A stretch of 64,000 nt of DNA from contig PHEY01000004.1 of the NCBI GenBank assembly GCA_002841335.1, forward strand, positions 124,001 to 188,000, read 5' to 3'. Positions 28,509 through 37,371 of this stretch are shown here, piece after piece (position 1 is the first letter of the stretch; each line of letters starts with the position of its first letter). Source of the stretch: Actinobacteria bacterium HGW-Actinobacteria-2 (lineage in GTDB: Bacteria > Actinomycetota > Actinomycetes > Propionibacteriales > Propionibacteriaceae). Both the position numbers and the translations under genes were made by a program. The notes under the pieces are model-generated. The model did not search any database, was not told the origin of the DNA, and saw nothing but the letters and a program-made list of their open reading frames with translations.

Positions 28509-30608
28509 TTAGCGCACCTTCACCTTCACCGTCTTGGACGTGCTGGTCGCGAGCTGGGAAGAGCCGTTGAAGGTGGCCTGATAGCTCTTCTTGCCCTTCG
28601 GCTGTCGCTTCACGGTGATCGTGGCCTTGCCCTTCACCAGCTTGGCAGTGCCCACGATGACCGAGCCGCGGCGAATCGTCACGGTGCCGGACGCGCGAAC
28701 CGCGGCGCTGACGCTGAGGGTCAGACGCACCTTTTTCTTGCCCAAGGCCTTCGCCTTCAGCGTGGTCTTGCTGGCGAGCTTCGCCGGGCTCGCCGGCACG
28801 GGCACAGGCACCTGTACCGTCACCGTCTTGGTGAAGGTGTGGCCGAAGCCGGAGTTGGTTGCGTTGACCGCATACTCCACAGTCGCGCCGGCGTCGGCCG
28901 GCGTGGGCTGATAGGACGACGCGGAACTCAGCACGGTGCCGCCCCGCGTCCAGGTGGTGGTGACGGTGGTGCCGGTCTCCAGGTTCCAACTCCCGGTGGT
29001 GCCGGTCACCGTCCCGCCCACCGCGGACGTCCCGGTGACAGTGGGTGCGCTGACCGCCGCGAGGTCGGAGTGCAGGCTGACCGTCGATCCGGCAACGTCA
29101 TCGCCGGCGGCCAGGGTGAGCGTGGGCGCAGCGTCGAAGGAGGCGGCGTTGCCGTACCACCGGGGCAGGAGTGCGTTTCCGTTGTACTCCCCGGCGACGA
29201 GCAGCTTGTAACTGCCCGGACGCAGCAGGGGATTGCCCTGGTAGTCGGCTGGGGTGGACGGCAACGCGGCGCCGCCGGTGGTGTACGGCGTCCAGACGGC
29301 GTTCACCGCATCGGAGCTGCCGCTGGGATTGACGGCCGCTGTCAGCCGCGCCGAGCGGGAGAGTGTCAGGTCCAGCCCGTCGGTGACGCTGGCACCGCTG
29401 ACCTGCACCGCTGTGGCCAATTCGGGGGTATCAGCCACCCCCGAGGTGGCGTAGTACTGCGGGTACCACGGTGTTTCGTTGTCCAGCGACTGCAGGGTGA
29501 CGCTGGCCTCAGCGCGGATCGTCCACGACCCGTCGCCGGTGCTCAGTGCCCAGCGTCCGTTGCGGTCGGTGATGGTGGGGACCTGGGTGACGCCGTCGTC
29601 GGCCGTCATCGAGACGCCGGCCAGAGGAGTGCCGGTGGTGCTGGTCACGGTGCCCGCGAGCGAATGGGGGTAGTCGGCGGGGTTGGGGAAGGTCGCGGCC
29701 TCGTTCCAGGTCACATCGCTGGCGGCCGCGACGGTCTTTGTGGTGGCGGTGTCTGAGGACCAGGCACTCCCACTCCACCAGTAGCTGCGCAGGCTTCCAC
29801 CCAGCGGGTCTTCGAAGCGCAGGGCGTAGGTGGCCCCGGGAAGCCCATCGAGGTGGAAGTGCCCAGAAGCGTCGGTGGTGGTGCTGTTGACGTAGCTGAC
29901 GGTGGGCAGGGTGTACGCGGCGACGGTGACCCCGCCCAGCGGCGCGGCGTTGGCGGCGTTGGTCACCGTGCCGTCGATGCTGGCGCCTCGGGAGAGAACG
30001 AAGTCCTGGGTGATGGTGTTGCTGGTCGGCACGGTCACCGGAGTCGCTGCCGCCGCGACCCAGGCGCCCGAGCTGCCCGTGGACATGGTGATGTTGCCCG
30101 CACGCATGTAGCCGAAGTTGTAGTGGCCGTCGGCATCGGTGGTGGCGTTCTTGACCATGCCCCCACGGTTGACCAGAACCGCCAGATTGGGCAGCGGATC
30201 GCCGTCGCTGGTGGTGACGGTGCCGGACAGCGTCGCGAGCCGCGGGAACTGCAAGGTGATCGTCAAGGTCTGTCCGCCGGCGAGCTGGGTGGGCGCCGGT
30301 TGGGTGGGTGAGCCGGAGGCCGTGCCGTCGTACCAGAGTTGGTAGCCGTCCATGGAGTCGGAGCGGACCGAGAAGGTGTAGTCGCCGTCGGCGACGTTGT
30401 TCCAGGTGAGTTCACCAGTAGTGGACGAGTTGCCCGAGCTGTTACCACCAACGTGAATCGAGCCGGTGAAGGCGATCGGGGCACCGTCCGGGTCGGTGAC
30501 GTGATAGATGACGGTGTTGGTGCCAGCCGCGTGGGCGGGTGGCGCGATGAGGAGGCCGCCGATCAGAGCGACGACGAGAGCGAAAATGAGGCGCAGGGTG
30601 CGGGCCAT
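28509..30608 (-). CDS. Secreted multi-domain protein with carboxypeptidase-regulatory-like and Ig-like repeats
   Basis: Signal peptide MARTLRLIFALVVALIGGLLIAPPAHAA; repeated GTVT..DG.PL.gV; basic C-terminus. Confidence 0.8.
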   Translation of the reverse strand: MARTLRLIFALVVALIGGLLIAPPAHAAGTNTVIYHVTDPDGAPIAFTGSIHVGGNSSGNSSTTGELTWNNVADGDYTFSVRSDSMDGYQLWYDGTASGSPTQPAPTQLAGGQTLTITLQFPRLATLSGTVTTSDGDPLPNLAVLVNRGGMVKNATTDADGHYNFGYMRAGNITMSTGSSGAWVAAAATPVTVPTSNTITQDFVLSRGASIDGTVTNAANAAPLGGVTVAAYTLPTVSYVNSTTTDASGHFHLDGLPGATYALRFEDPLGGSLRSYWWSGSAWSSDTATTKTVAAASDVTWNEAATFPNPADYPHSLAGTVTSTTGTPLAGVSMTADDGVTQVPTITDRNGRWALSTGDGSWTIRAEASVTLQSLDNETPWYPQYYATSGVADTPELATAVQVSGASVTDGLDLTLSRSARLTAAVNPSGSSDAVNAVWTPYTTGGAALPSTPADYQGNPLLRPGSYKLLVAGEYNGNALLPRWYGNAASFDAAPTLTLAAGDDVAGSTVSLHSDLAAVSAPTVTGTSAVGGTVTGTTGSWNLETGTTVTTTWTRGGTVLSSASSYQPTPADAGATVEYAVNATNSGFGHTFTKTVTVQVPVPVPASPAKLASKTTLKAKALGKKKVRLTLSVSAAVRASGTVTIRRGSVIVGTAKLVKGKATITVKRQPKGKKSYQATFNGSSQLATSTSKTVKVKVR

Positions 30609-30756
30609 GCCGGATCTCCGTGGGTGCTAGTCGGTTCTGCCACTAACTCCGCACCCCTGCGTCGTGAAGATCCCGATCACTGAAGAACCTACCGGTGCGT
30701 TCAACAGCGCGCCCAGTCGATAAAAATCTCTTTCCCCGCGGACGGTTGCATGAAAA

Positions 30757-30784
30757 GGGCGGCCGAGGAACACCCCGGCCGCCC
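30757..30784 (-). terminator. Rho-independent terminator of the peptidase-E-like gene
   Basis: GGGCGGCCG...CGGCCGCCC with TTTT tract on minus strand (plus-strand AAAA at 30753-30756). Confidence 0.85.
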
Positions 30785-30796
30785 TGTTCGGTCAGC

Positions 30797-31513
30797 TCAC
30801 AAAATGGTCATCTGCTGCGGCTCGACCAGCACCCCGGACGAGGTGGGCAGTTCCGAAGGCATGACCTTGTAGACCCGCTTGCCGCGGGTCTCGGCGACGA
30901 AGTTGGTCGCCACACCGTCGATGAAGTGAATGCCGGCGCCGTCGTCGGCACCGTAGCCACCCGGCAGGTCGCCGGCTGCTACCGCGTCGGTGAACGCCGG
31001 GGCCCGGCCCGCTTCACCGTCGAAATGCGGGCAGAAGCTGCCCTCGACCAGGCCCAGCCCGCCGCGCCAGGGGGTGTAGTCACCGAAGGTGTCGGTGATG
31101 CAGCCGCCGTACCAGCATGCGCCGCCGGCGCCGACGCCAGCCAGCACCACGTCACCGCGCTCAGCGCGCGCCTTGATGGCCTTGGAGACCCCGTGGGCCT
31201 TCCACAGCGCCAGCAGGTTCACCGTGTGGCCGCCGCCGACCAGGACGATGTCAGCCTCAGCCATGCGCTTGATCGAGTCCTGCGACCCGCCGTCCCAGAC
31301 GGTCAGCACCATGGTGCGCACCCCGAGAGTGCCGTAGGCGAGCAAGAACTTGTTGATGTACTGCGGATCGTCGGCCGACGCGGTCGGGGCGAAACAAACC
31401 AGCGGAGCAGCTTTGCCGCTGATCTCCAGCAGGTAGCGATCGAGATTGGTGGGGGCTCCGTGGTCGGACATCGAGAAGCCGCCACCACCCATGGTCACGA
31501 TATGCGCAGTCAT
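30797..31513 (-). CDS. Peptidase E / S51-like protein with atypical nucleophile region
   Basis: IVTMGGGGFSMS; IVLVGGGHTVNLLALWKAHGV; GVGAGGACWYGGCITDTFGD; FCPHFDGE. Confidence 0.85.
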   Translation of the reverse strand: MTAHIVTMGGGGFSMSDHGAPTNLDRYLLEISGKAAPLVCFAPTASADDPQYINKFLLAYGTLGVRTMVLTVWDGGSQDSIKRMAEADIVLVGGGHTVNLLALWKAHGVSKAIKARAERGDVVLAGVGAGGACWYGGCITDTFGDYTPWRGGLGLVEGSFCPHFDGEAGRAPAFTDAVAAGDLPGGYGADDGAGIHFIDGVATNFVAETRGKRVYKVMPSELPTSSGVLVEPQQMTIL

Positions 31514-31669
31514 GACAGCAATTCTGACAGAGCAAATGGGTAGGTGTCGCCGTTTCGGCCCTGCTGGGACCAGTCATCCCACTGCGCGGACACCCGCGAC
31601 GTGGACGAGGCCCAACCGGTGGGGGATGATGGCTCAGACTTCAGTGCAGAGCGCGACGATAGGAGACAG

Positions 31670-32164
31670 ATGAGCGACACGCCGCTGGTGGGCATTGTGA
31701 TGGGTTCGGACTCCGACTGGCCGGTGATGAGTGCTGCCGCCGAGGCGTGTGCGGAGTTCGGGATCGCCTACGAAGCCGACGTCATCAGTGCTCATCGGAT
31801 GCCGGATGACTCGATCAACTACGGACGCACGGCGCGTGAGCGTGGCCTGAAGGTGATCATCGCCGGCGCCGGCGGTGCCGCCCACCTGCCCGGAGTGCTG
31901 GCTGCCGTCACCCCGCTGCCGGTGATCGGCGTGCCGGTGCCGTTGAAGGTGCTGGACGGCATGGACTCGTTGCTGTCGATCGTGCAGATGCCCGCCGGGG
32001 TGCCGGTGGCCACCGTCGGCATCGGCAATGCCCGCAATGCCGGCCTGTTGGCCGTGCGGATGCTGGCCACCGGCGATCCTGACCTGATGGACAAGATCGT
32101 CGACTTCCAGGCTCAGCTTCGCGACGCCGCCCGGGCGAAGGGCGCCAACGTCCGGGGTCGCTAG
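31670..32164 (+). CDS. purE: 5-(carboxyamino)imidazole ribonucleotide mutase
   Basis: [32 protein letters not shown]. Confidence 0.95.
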   Translation: MSDTPLVGIVMGSDSDWPVMSAAAEACAEFGIAYEADVISAHRMPDDSINYGRTARERGLKVIIAGAGGAAHLPGVLAAVTPLPVIGVPVPLKVLDGMDSLLSIVQMPAGVPVATVGIGNARNAGLLAVRMLATGDPDLMDKIVDFQAQLRDAARAKGANVRGR

Positions 32165-32254
32165 GCGCGTCTTGGCGGCGCGGCTGATCGCCGTGGTTGG
32201 TCGTCGGGGTAATACTGAAACTGCGGAAAGTTGACCCCACAAGCCAGGAGTCTG

Positions 32255-33772
32255 ATGAGCGCCACTGTCGCCGGTCCATCGGTGGCCTTGCCGTCCCCGC
32301 GGGTACGGAGCCAGGGGATCGCGTTGCGCCGCGGCATCGTGCTGGTGCTGTTCTCCTTGCTGGTGCCCGGAAGTGCGCAACTGGCCGCCGGTAATCGGAC
32401 GCTGGGCCGCTGGGCGGTGCGGATCTGGGCCACCATCCTGGGGATGATCGTGGTGCTGGGGTTGTTGGCCTTGCCGTTCCGCGCTTTCGTGATCGGCCTG
32501 CTGGCCAACCAGATCACCTTGTTCATTCTGCAATGGGGTGTGCTGATCTATGGCGTCGGCTGGGCGCTGCTGTTGCTGGACGCCTGGCGGCTGGCCAACC
32601 CGCTCGCCATGTCGAAGGCAGGCGCGATCATCTCCGGAGTGCTGGCGCTGGCGCTGGCCTTCACCGGTGGGGGATTGGCGTGGGGCGCCTCGGGAATCAT
32701 CGAGGCCCAACGTTCCCTGTTCGGCCAGGTCTTCGAGGGCGGTGGCAACGCCCAGGCCCAGAACGGCCGCTACAACGTCCTGCTGCTCGGCGGTGACGCC
32801 GGTGCCGACCGCACCGGGTTGCGTCCCGACTCGATGACGGTGGCCAGCATCGACGCCGAAACCGGCCGGACGGTGCTGTTCAGCCTGCCGCGCAACATGC
32901 AGAGGGTGCCGTTCCCGGTCGACTCGCCGTTGCACAAGCTCTACCCGAACGGCTACTACTGCCCGGAGAAGTCGCTGGCCGACCAGTGTCTGCTGAACGG
33001 GGTGTTCACCCTTGCCACCCAGCACAAGAACCTCTTCCCGGGGGTGAAGTACCCCGGTGTGGAGGCCACCCGGAGCGTCATCGAGGAGACTCTCGGGCTG
33101 AAGATCAACTACTGGGCGATGATCGACATGAAGGGCTTCGAGAAGCTCATCGACGCCGTCGGTGGCATTCGCCTGGACGTCGGCAAGAAGGTCGGCATCG
33201 GCTCCGAGCACGGCAAGAAGGGCGTCTACGACTGGATCATGCCGGGCAAGAACCAGCTGCTCGACGGCTGGCACGCGCTGTGGTTCGCGCGATCCCGGGT
33301 GGCGTCCAACGACTACGAGCGGATGCTGCGGCAGAAGTGTGTGATGAGCGCCATGCTCAAACAGCTCGATCCGGCCACGGTGCTCACCAAGTTCCAGGCG
33401 TTGGCCGAGGCCGGTAAGCAGGTGGTGGCCACCAACGTCCCGTCCGACCAGTTGGGCACGCTGCTGGAGTTGGCGATGAAGGGCAAGGCGGTGCCGATGT
33501 CGTCGGTCAGCTTCACTCCGCCGCTGATCACCCCGATGAACCCTGATTTCGCCAAGATCCGCACGCTGGTCACCGACGCGATCAACGCCAGTGAGGCTGC
33601 GGACAAGGCCGCGGCAAATCCGCCGGCCCAGCAGCCGCAGCAGCCCCAGCAACCGCAACAGCCGGCCTCTCAGGCGCCAGCGAGTCAGGCGCCCAGTTCC
33701 ACCAAGCCGTCGACCAAGCAGACCAGCAAGACGCGCACCGACAACCTTGAGGCTGTCTGCAAGGTCAGCTGA
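32255..33772 (+). CDS. LCP (LytR-CpsA-Psr) family protein
   Basis: NVLLLGGDAGADRTGLRPDSMTVASID...RTVLFSLPRN; Q/P-rich C-terminal tail. Confidence 0.92.
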   Translation: MSATVAGPSVALPSPRVRSQGIALRRGIVLVLFSLLVPGSAQLAAGNRTLGRWAVRIWATILGMIVVLGLLALPFRAFVIGLLANQITLFILQWGVLIYGVGWALLLLDAWRLANPLAMSKAGAIISGVLALALAFTGGGLAWGASGIIEAQRSLFGQVFEGGGNAQAQNGRYNVLLLGGDAGADRTGLRPDSMTVASIDAETGRTVLFSLPRNMQRVPFPVDSPLHKLYPNGYYCPEKSLADQCLLNGVFTLATQHKNLFPGVKYPGVEATRSVIEETLGLKINYWAMIDMKGFEKLIDAVGGIRLDVGKKVGIGSEHGKKGVYDWIMPGKNQLLDGWHALWFARSRVASNDYERMLRQKCVMSAMLKQLDPATVLTKFQALAEAGKQVVATNVPSDQLGTLLELAMKGKAVPMSSVSFTPPLITPMNPDFAKIRTLVTDAINASEAADKAAANPPAQQPQQPQQPQQPASQAPASQAPSSTKPSTKQTSKTRTDNLEAVCKVS

Positions 33773-33775
33773 GGA

Positions 33776-34633
33776 TCACAGCGGAGCAGAGTTGAGCACC
33801 CGGTAGATCCAGGTGCCCACCGTCGAGGTGAGTTCGCGGCCGGTAGGGAAGTCGACGTCACGGGTCATCACGCAGGCCTGGTAGAGCCCGGTGCCCTTGA
33901 GGTCGATCTGGCCCATCGAGTTGACCGCCCACAGGTTGTCGGTGGATTTGAACTGCACCCACCCGTTCTTCAGATGGACGCCGACGTCGGCCGATTTCGG
34001 CGCGCCGATGCCCCAGGTCTGGTCGGGGATCACCTGGCCCATCAGGTCCCACAGGAACCGGCATTGCTCAGGGGTGAGGGCTTTGGTCTTGCCCGAGGAG
34101 AGCGCGGCCACCAGCTTCACCTGGTCGGCGGGCGTCGTCCAGGTCCAGCTCCACTGATCGGCCTTGTTGGGGTCGAGGTGGGTGCTGGTCATGCCCAGAT
34201 CCGCGGCCAGCGAGGTGTATCCCTGGTAGCCGGCGTAGGTCCACAGGGCGCTGGCGGCGTCGTTGTCGGACTCGGTGATCGCTTTGCGGGCGAGTTCGGC
34301 CTTCTCGGCATCCAGCAGGCCACCGGCCTTGCGCAGCGCCATGGCCACGATCATCGGCTTGGCCATGGACGCGCTCTGGCTGGCGTAGTCGCCGTGGAAG
34401 CTGTAGGCCTTTCCGCTGCGCAGATCGGTGATCGCCACCCCGAACTTGTCGCTACCGGCCGAAATCGTCTGTAGCACCTGATCGAGCTGATCCTTGATCG
34501 GCCCGGTCGGGGAGGCGCTCGGCTGCGGGATGCTCGGGTTCGCTGAGCACGCCGCCAGCCCGGTGGCCGCAATGCCGCCGACGATGACCGTGGTGGTGGC
34601 CAGCAGCGAGCGGCGTGAGATCAGTGCGTCCAT
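33776..34633 (-). CDS. Serine hydrolase (class A beta-lactamase-like) lipoprotein
   Basis: Lipobox-like GLAACS; SASMAKPMIV; ITESDNDAAS. Confidence 0.85.
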   Translation of the reverse strand: MDALISRRSLLATTTVIVGGIAATGLAACSANPSIPQPSASPTGPIKDQLDQVLQTISAGSDKFGVAITDLRSGKAYSFHGDYASQSASMAKPMIVAMALRKAGGLLDAEKAELARKAITESDNDAASALWTYAGYQGYTSLAADLGMTSTHLDPNKADQWSWTWTTPADQVKLVAALSSGKTKALTPEQCRFLWDLMGQVIPDQTWGIGAPKSADVGVHLKNGWVQFKSTDNLWAVNSMGQIDLKGTGLYQACVMTRDVDFPTGRELTSTVGTWIYRVLNSAPL

Positions 34634-34950
34634 TCCTTCGTCCTCCCCAGGTGCCACGCTTTGGCCGCCATCATGCCAGCTTGCTCCCAAGGTGCTGCCG
34701 GACGCGCGTCAACGGGTCGGCGCACGTGCGTCACCCAGGTGATAGGTGGCGTCCATCCAGGTCCATCAATGGTGAGGTCTCCGCGATTACTGAAGATCCA
34801 GCTTTGTGTCATCTATGTGTCAGCTTTGCGGGAGTCATGGCGAGTCTATTGCGGCCAATTTGCGAGCTGTGCTTTGATATGCGCGACCCCCCAGGAGTCC
34901 GGCGTCATTCACTCGAGACGTCCGTCGCGTCAGTTATCGAGGATGGTTCT

Positions 34951-37371
34951 ATGTCTCGCCGGATGTGGGTTGTGCCTGCCCTAGCACTGATTTGGATGGG
35001 CGCAATTTGGAGCCCGCCAAGTGCGGTTGCGAGTCCGTCGGAGTTGCTTGATGAAGCGCAGGCAATGGATTTGGCGCGTGAGACAGGCGCTCCGGTGGTA
35101 GTCACGGCCAAGACCGACGAGACGACTCTCATTACCGCAGACCCAGTCACTGGCAACTTCACCGCCGAGTTGTCCGCACGGCCGGTGCGCGTCCGTGACG
35201 GCAACGGTGGTTGGCGGGCGGCGTCGGCGCGCCTGGTGAAAGCGCCGGACGGGTCCTGGCGGACCGAGGCCGGAGTTGCCGAGGTGACCGTTTCCAATGG
35301 CGGAGCGGCGGGCGTGGTGGCGTCTCTTCGTAGTGACTCGGTGTCGGCCTCCGTGTCGTGGCCCGATGCGTTGCCCGTGCCGGTGGTGGAGGACACCACC
35401 GCGACCTATCCGGAGGTTTACCCCGGTGTCGACTTGGTGGTTCGAGCAGACGTCGACGCAGTCGAGACCTTCTTGGTGGTGAAGACCCCATCTGCGGGCA
35501 GGAATCCCAAGGTGCGTGAATGGTCGATGCCGATCTCGACACCTGGCTTGACCACCAAGACGCTGGAGAACGGTGTGAGGTCGCTTGTCGATGGCAGTGG
35601 AACTGCGCGCATGGTGATCCCACCCGCGGTGATGTGGGACTCGGCGGGCAAGACGTCGAACCTGACTCACGCTGCTGACCGCTTGGAAGAGCTCGCCCAA
35701 ACAAAGTCGGCGCCGGTCGGGTTGAAGGTGGCATCCAATCGACTTACCGCCTCGCCCGAGGACTCATTCCTCGATGATCCGGCGACGGTCTACCCGGTGG
35801 TGATTGACCCGGTTCTGCAGTCCATCGACCAAACCCACGTGCTGCGGGTCACCGACGATTGGTCGAAGTGGGACAGTGCGGTGGGGTCTCAGGGAAAGAT
35901 CGGCTACAACGGCTGGACTTCGCCTTACTACCGCTCGCGGATGTTCTATCAGTTTGCCTGGCCGGCGAGCGGCCTGCTTCCTCAGCAGGTGATCCAGGGC
36001 CAGTTCCAGTACAAGCAGGTGCATTCCGTTCAACACTCGCCTTGCCTGTCGACGTCTTCGACCTATCCAACGGTCAAGGCGCGACTGGCGAACGCGATCT
36101 CCAGCACTGATACCTGGTCCGACCGTACTGGCACTAGTTGGCATGACCAGGCCAGCGTGGCGCCGAACACGACAATGGCGGTGGGGCACATCGACTATTG
36201 CGGCAAGACCTACACCGAAGTGTGGGATCTGACCAGCACGTTGAGAACGGAACGTCAGAACTACGCGAGCCGAACCACAGTGACCGTGGGGCTCTACTCC
36301 GCTGATGAGGGCAACAAGAACGGCTGGAAGTACTACTCCAACAGCGACGGAAACTCACCCAAGCTGCTTCTCACCTACCAGGTCGGGCTGCCAACGATTA
36401 GCGGTCTGGGGTTCTCACCCGCCTTGGATGTCAGTACGACCAACTCCACCGCACCAACGCTCTCTGCCACTGTGTCACTGTCAAGTGGGGGCATGTGCGT
36501 GACGACGGCGGCCTGTTTGAAAGCACGCTTCAGCGTTAGCGGACCCGGTGTGAGCGCGACCTACGAATCGGCGCCCGTAGGGAATGGTTCGCTCGCGTCG
36601 GTAACGCTTCCGAGCAACCTGTCCGACTTGTCGAACTACCAGATCAGCGTGAATGCTGTGTCGTTGGACACAGGCCTGGTGTCGCCAGTGAGTCAGCGTT
36701 CGATATATGTCCTCTTGCCCACGCCGCCAAGTGCGCCTTCGGGTGTGAAGTTGCTGGACGGCGCAGGTAACGATGTGGTGGGCACTGTCGCTTATGACAC
36801 GAACCTGGGCATCGGTGCAACCATGCCGAGCGGCGCGCTGTGTAGGGCCGAGGCCCCGAGTTGTCTTTCGGCGAAGCTCTGGTTCAAGGACGGCCAACAG
36901 GAGGTCGCCTCGTGCACTCTGAGCGGTCTACCCCCGGGGCAGTACGGGCAGTGCAGGCCCCCGGTGGCGCTGTCCGGAGGCCACAACTATGAGGTATGTG
37001 CCGCCACTCTCAAGGGCTCGAATGGAACTTGGTCTCCGGCTGTGTGTTCCACCTTCAATGTGTTCCGCACTCCTGAACCACCAACGCTAACGGGCTTGGA
37101 CCCCGAAGGGTTGGTGGCCAGATTCCAGGTCTCCGACCTCGATGCGGGAGTCACCACGGTCAGCTGGCTTGGAACCTGGAATCCGGCCAGCGGAGAGTCC
37201 GAGAGTGTGGTAGGAGAGGTGCCGATGGCCGAGGACGGTGTGCTGGAGATCCCTGTGAATGGGCCAGGCACGCTCGACATTAAGGTGATCGCCGGAAGGC
37301 CAGACAGCGGGGGTAAGATCGTCTATGGTGCCGAATCTGACGGGGCTGCTTGCTTGGTTGGGGAGCAGTGA
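34951..37371 (+). CDS. Exported DNRLRE-like domain protein coupled to RHS toxin
   Basis: Signal peptide MSRRMWVVPALALIWMGAIWSPPSAVAS; YPEVYPGVDLVVRADVDAVETFLVVK; YYRSRMFYQFAWP; GTGA overlap with next CDS. Confidence 0.8.
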   Translation: MSRRMWVVPALALIWMGAIWSPPSAVASPSELLDEAQAMDLARETGAPVVVTAKTDETTLITADPVTGNFTAELSARPVRVRDGNGGWRAASARLVKAPDGSWRTEAGVAEVTVSNGGAAGVVASLRSDSVSASVSWPDALPVPVVEDTTATYPEVYPGVDLVVRADVDAVETFLVVKTPSAGRNPKVREWSMPISTPGLTTKTLENGVRSLVDGSGTARMVIPPAVMWDSAGKTSNLTHAADRLEELAQTKSAPVGLKVASNRLTASPEDSFLDDPATVYPVVIDPVLQSIDQTHVLRVTDDWSKWDSAVGSQGKIGYNGWTSPYYRSRMFYQFAWPASGLLPQQVIQGQFQYKQVHSVQHSPCLSTSSTYPTVKARLANAISSTDTWSDRTGTSWHDQASVAPNTTMAVGHIDYCGKTYTEVWDLTSTLRTERQNYASRTTVTVGLYSADEGNKNGWKYYSNSDGNSPKLLLTYQVGLPTISGLGFSPALDVSTTNSTAPTLSATVSLSSGGMCVTTAACLKARFSVSGPGVSATYESAPVGNGSLASVTLPSNLSDLSNYQISVNAVSLDTGLVSPVSQRSIYVLLPTPPSAPSGVKLLDGAGNDVVGTVAYDTNLGIGATMPSGALCRAEAPSCLSAKLWFKDGQQEVASCTLSGLPPGQYGQCRPPVALSGGHNYEVCAATLKGSNGTWSPAVCSTFNVFRTPEPPTLTGLDPEGLVARFQVSDLDAGVTTVSWLGTWNPASGESESVVGEVPMAEDGVLEIPVNGPGTLDIKVIAGRPDSGGKIVYGAESDGAACLVGEQ

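Noticed and set aside
31634-33658. 674-aa - strand ORF
   Set aside because: Antisense to purE and LCP genes; Gln/His/Arg-rich shadow ORF
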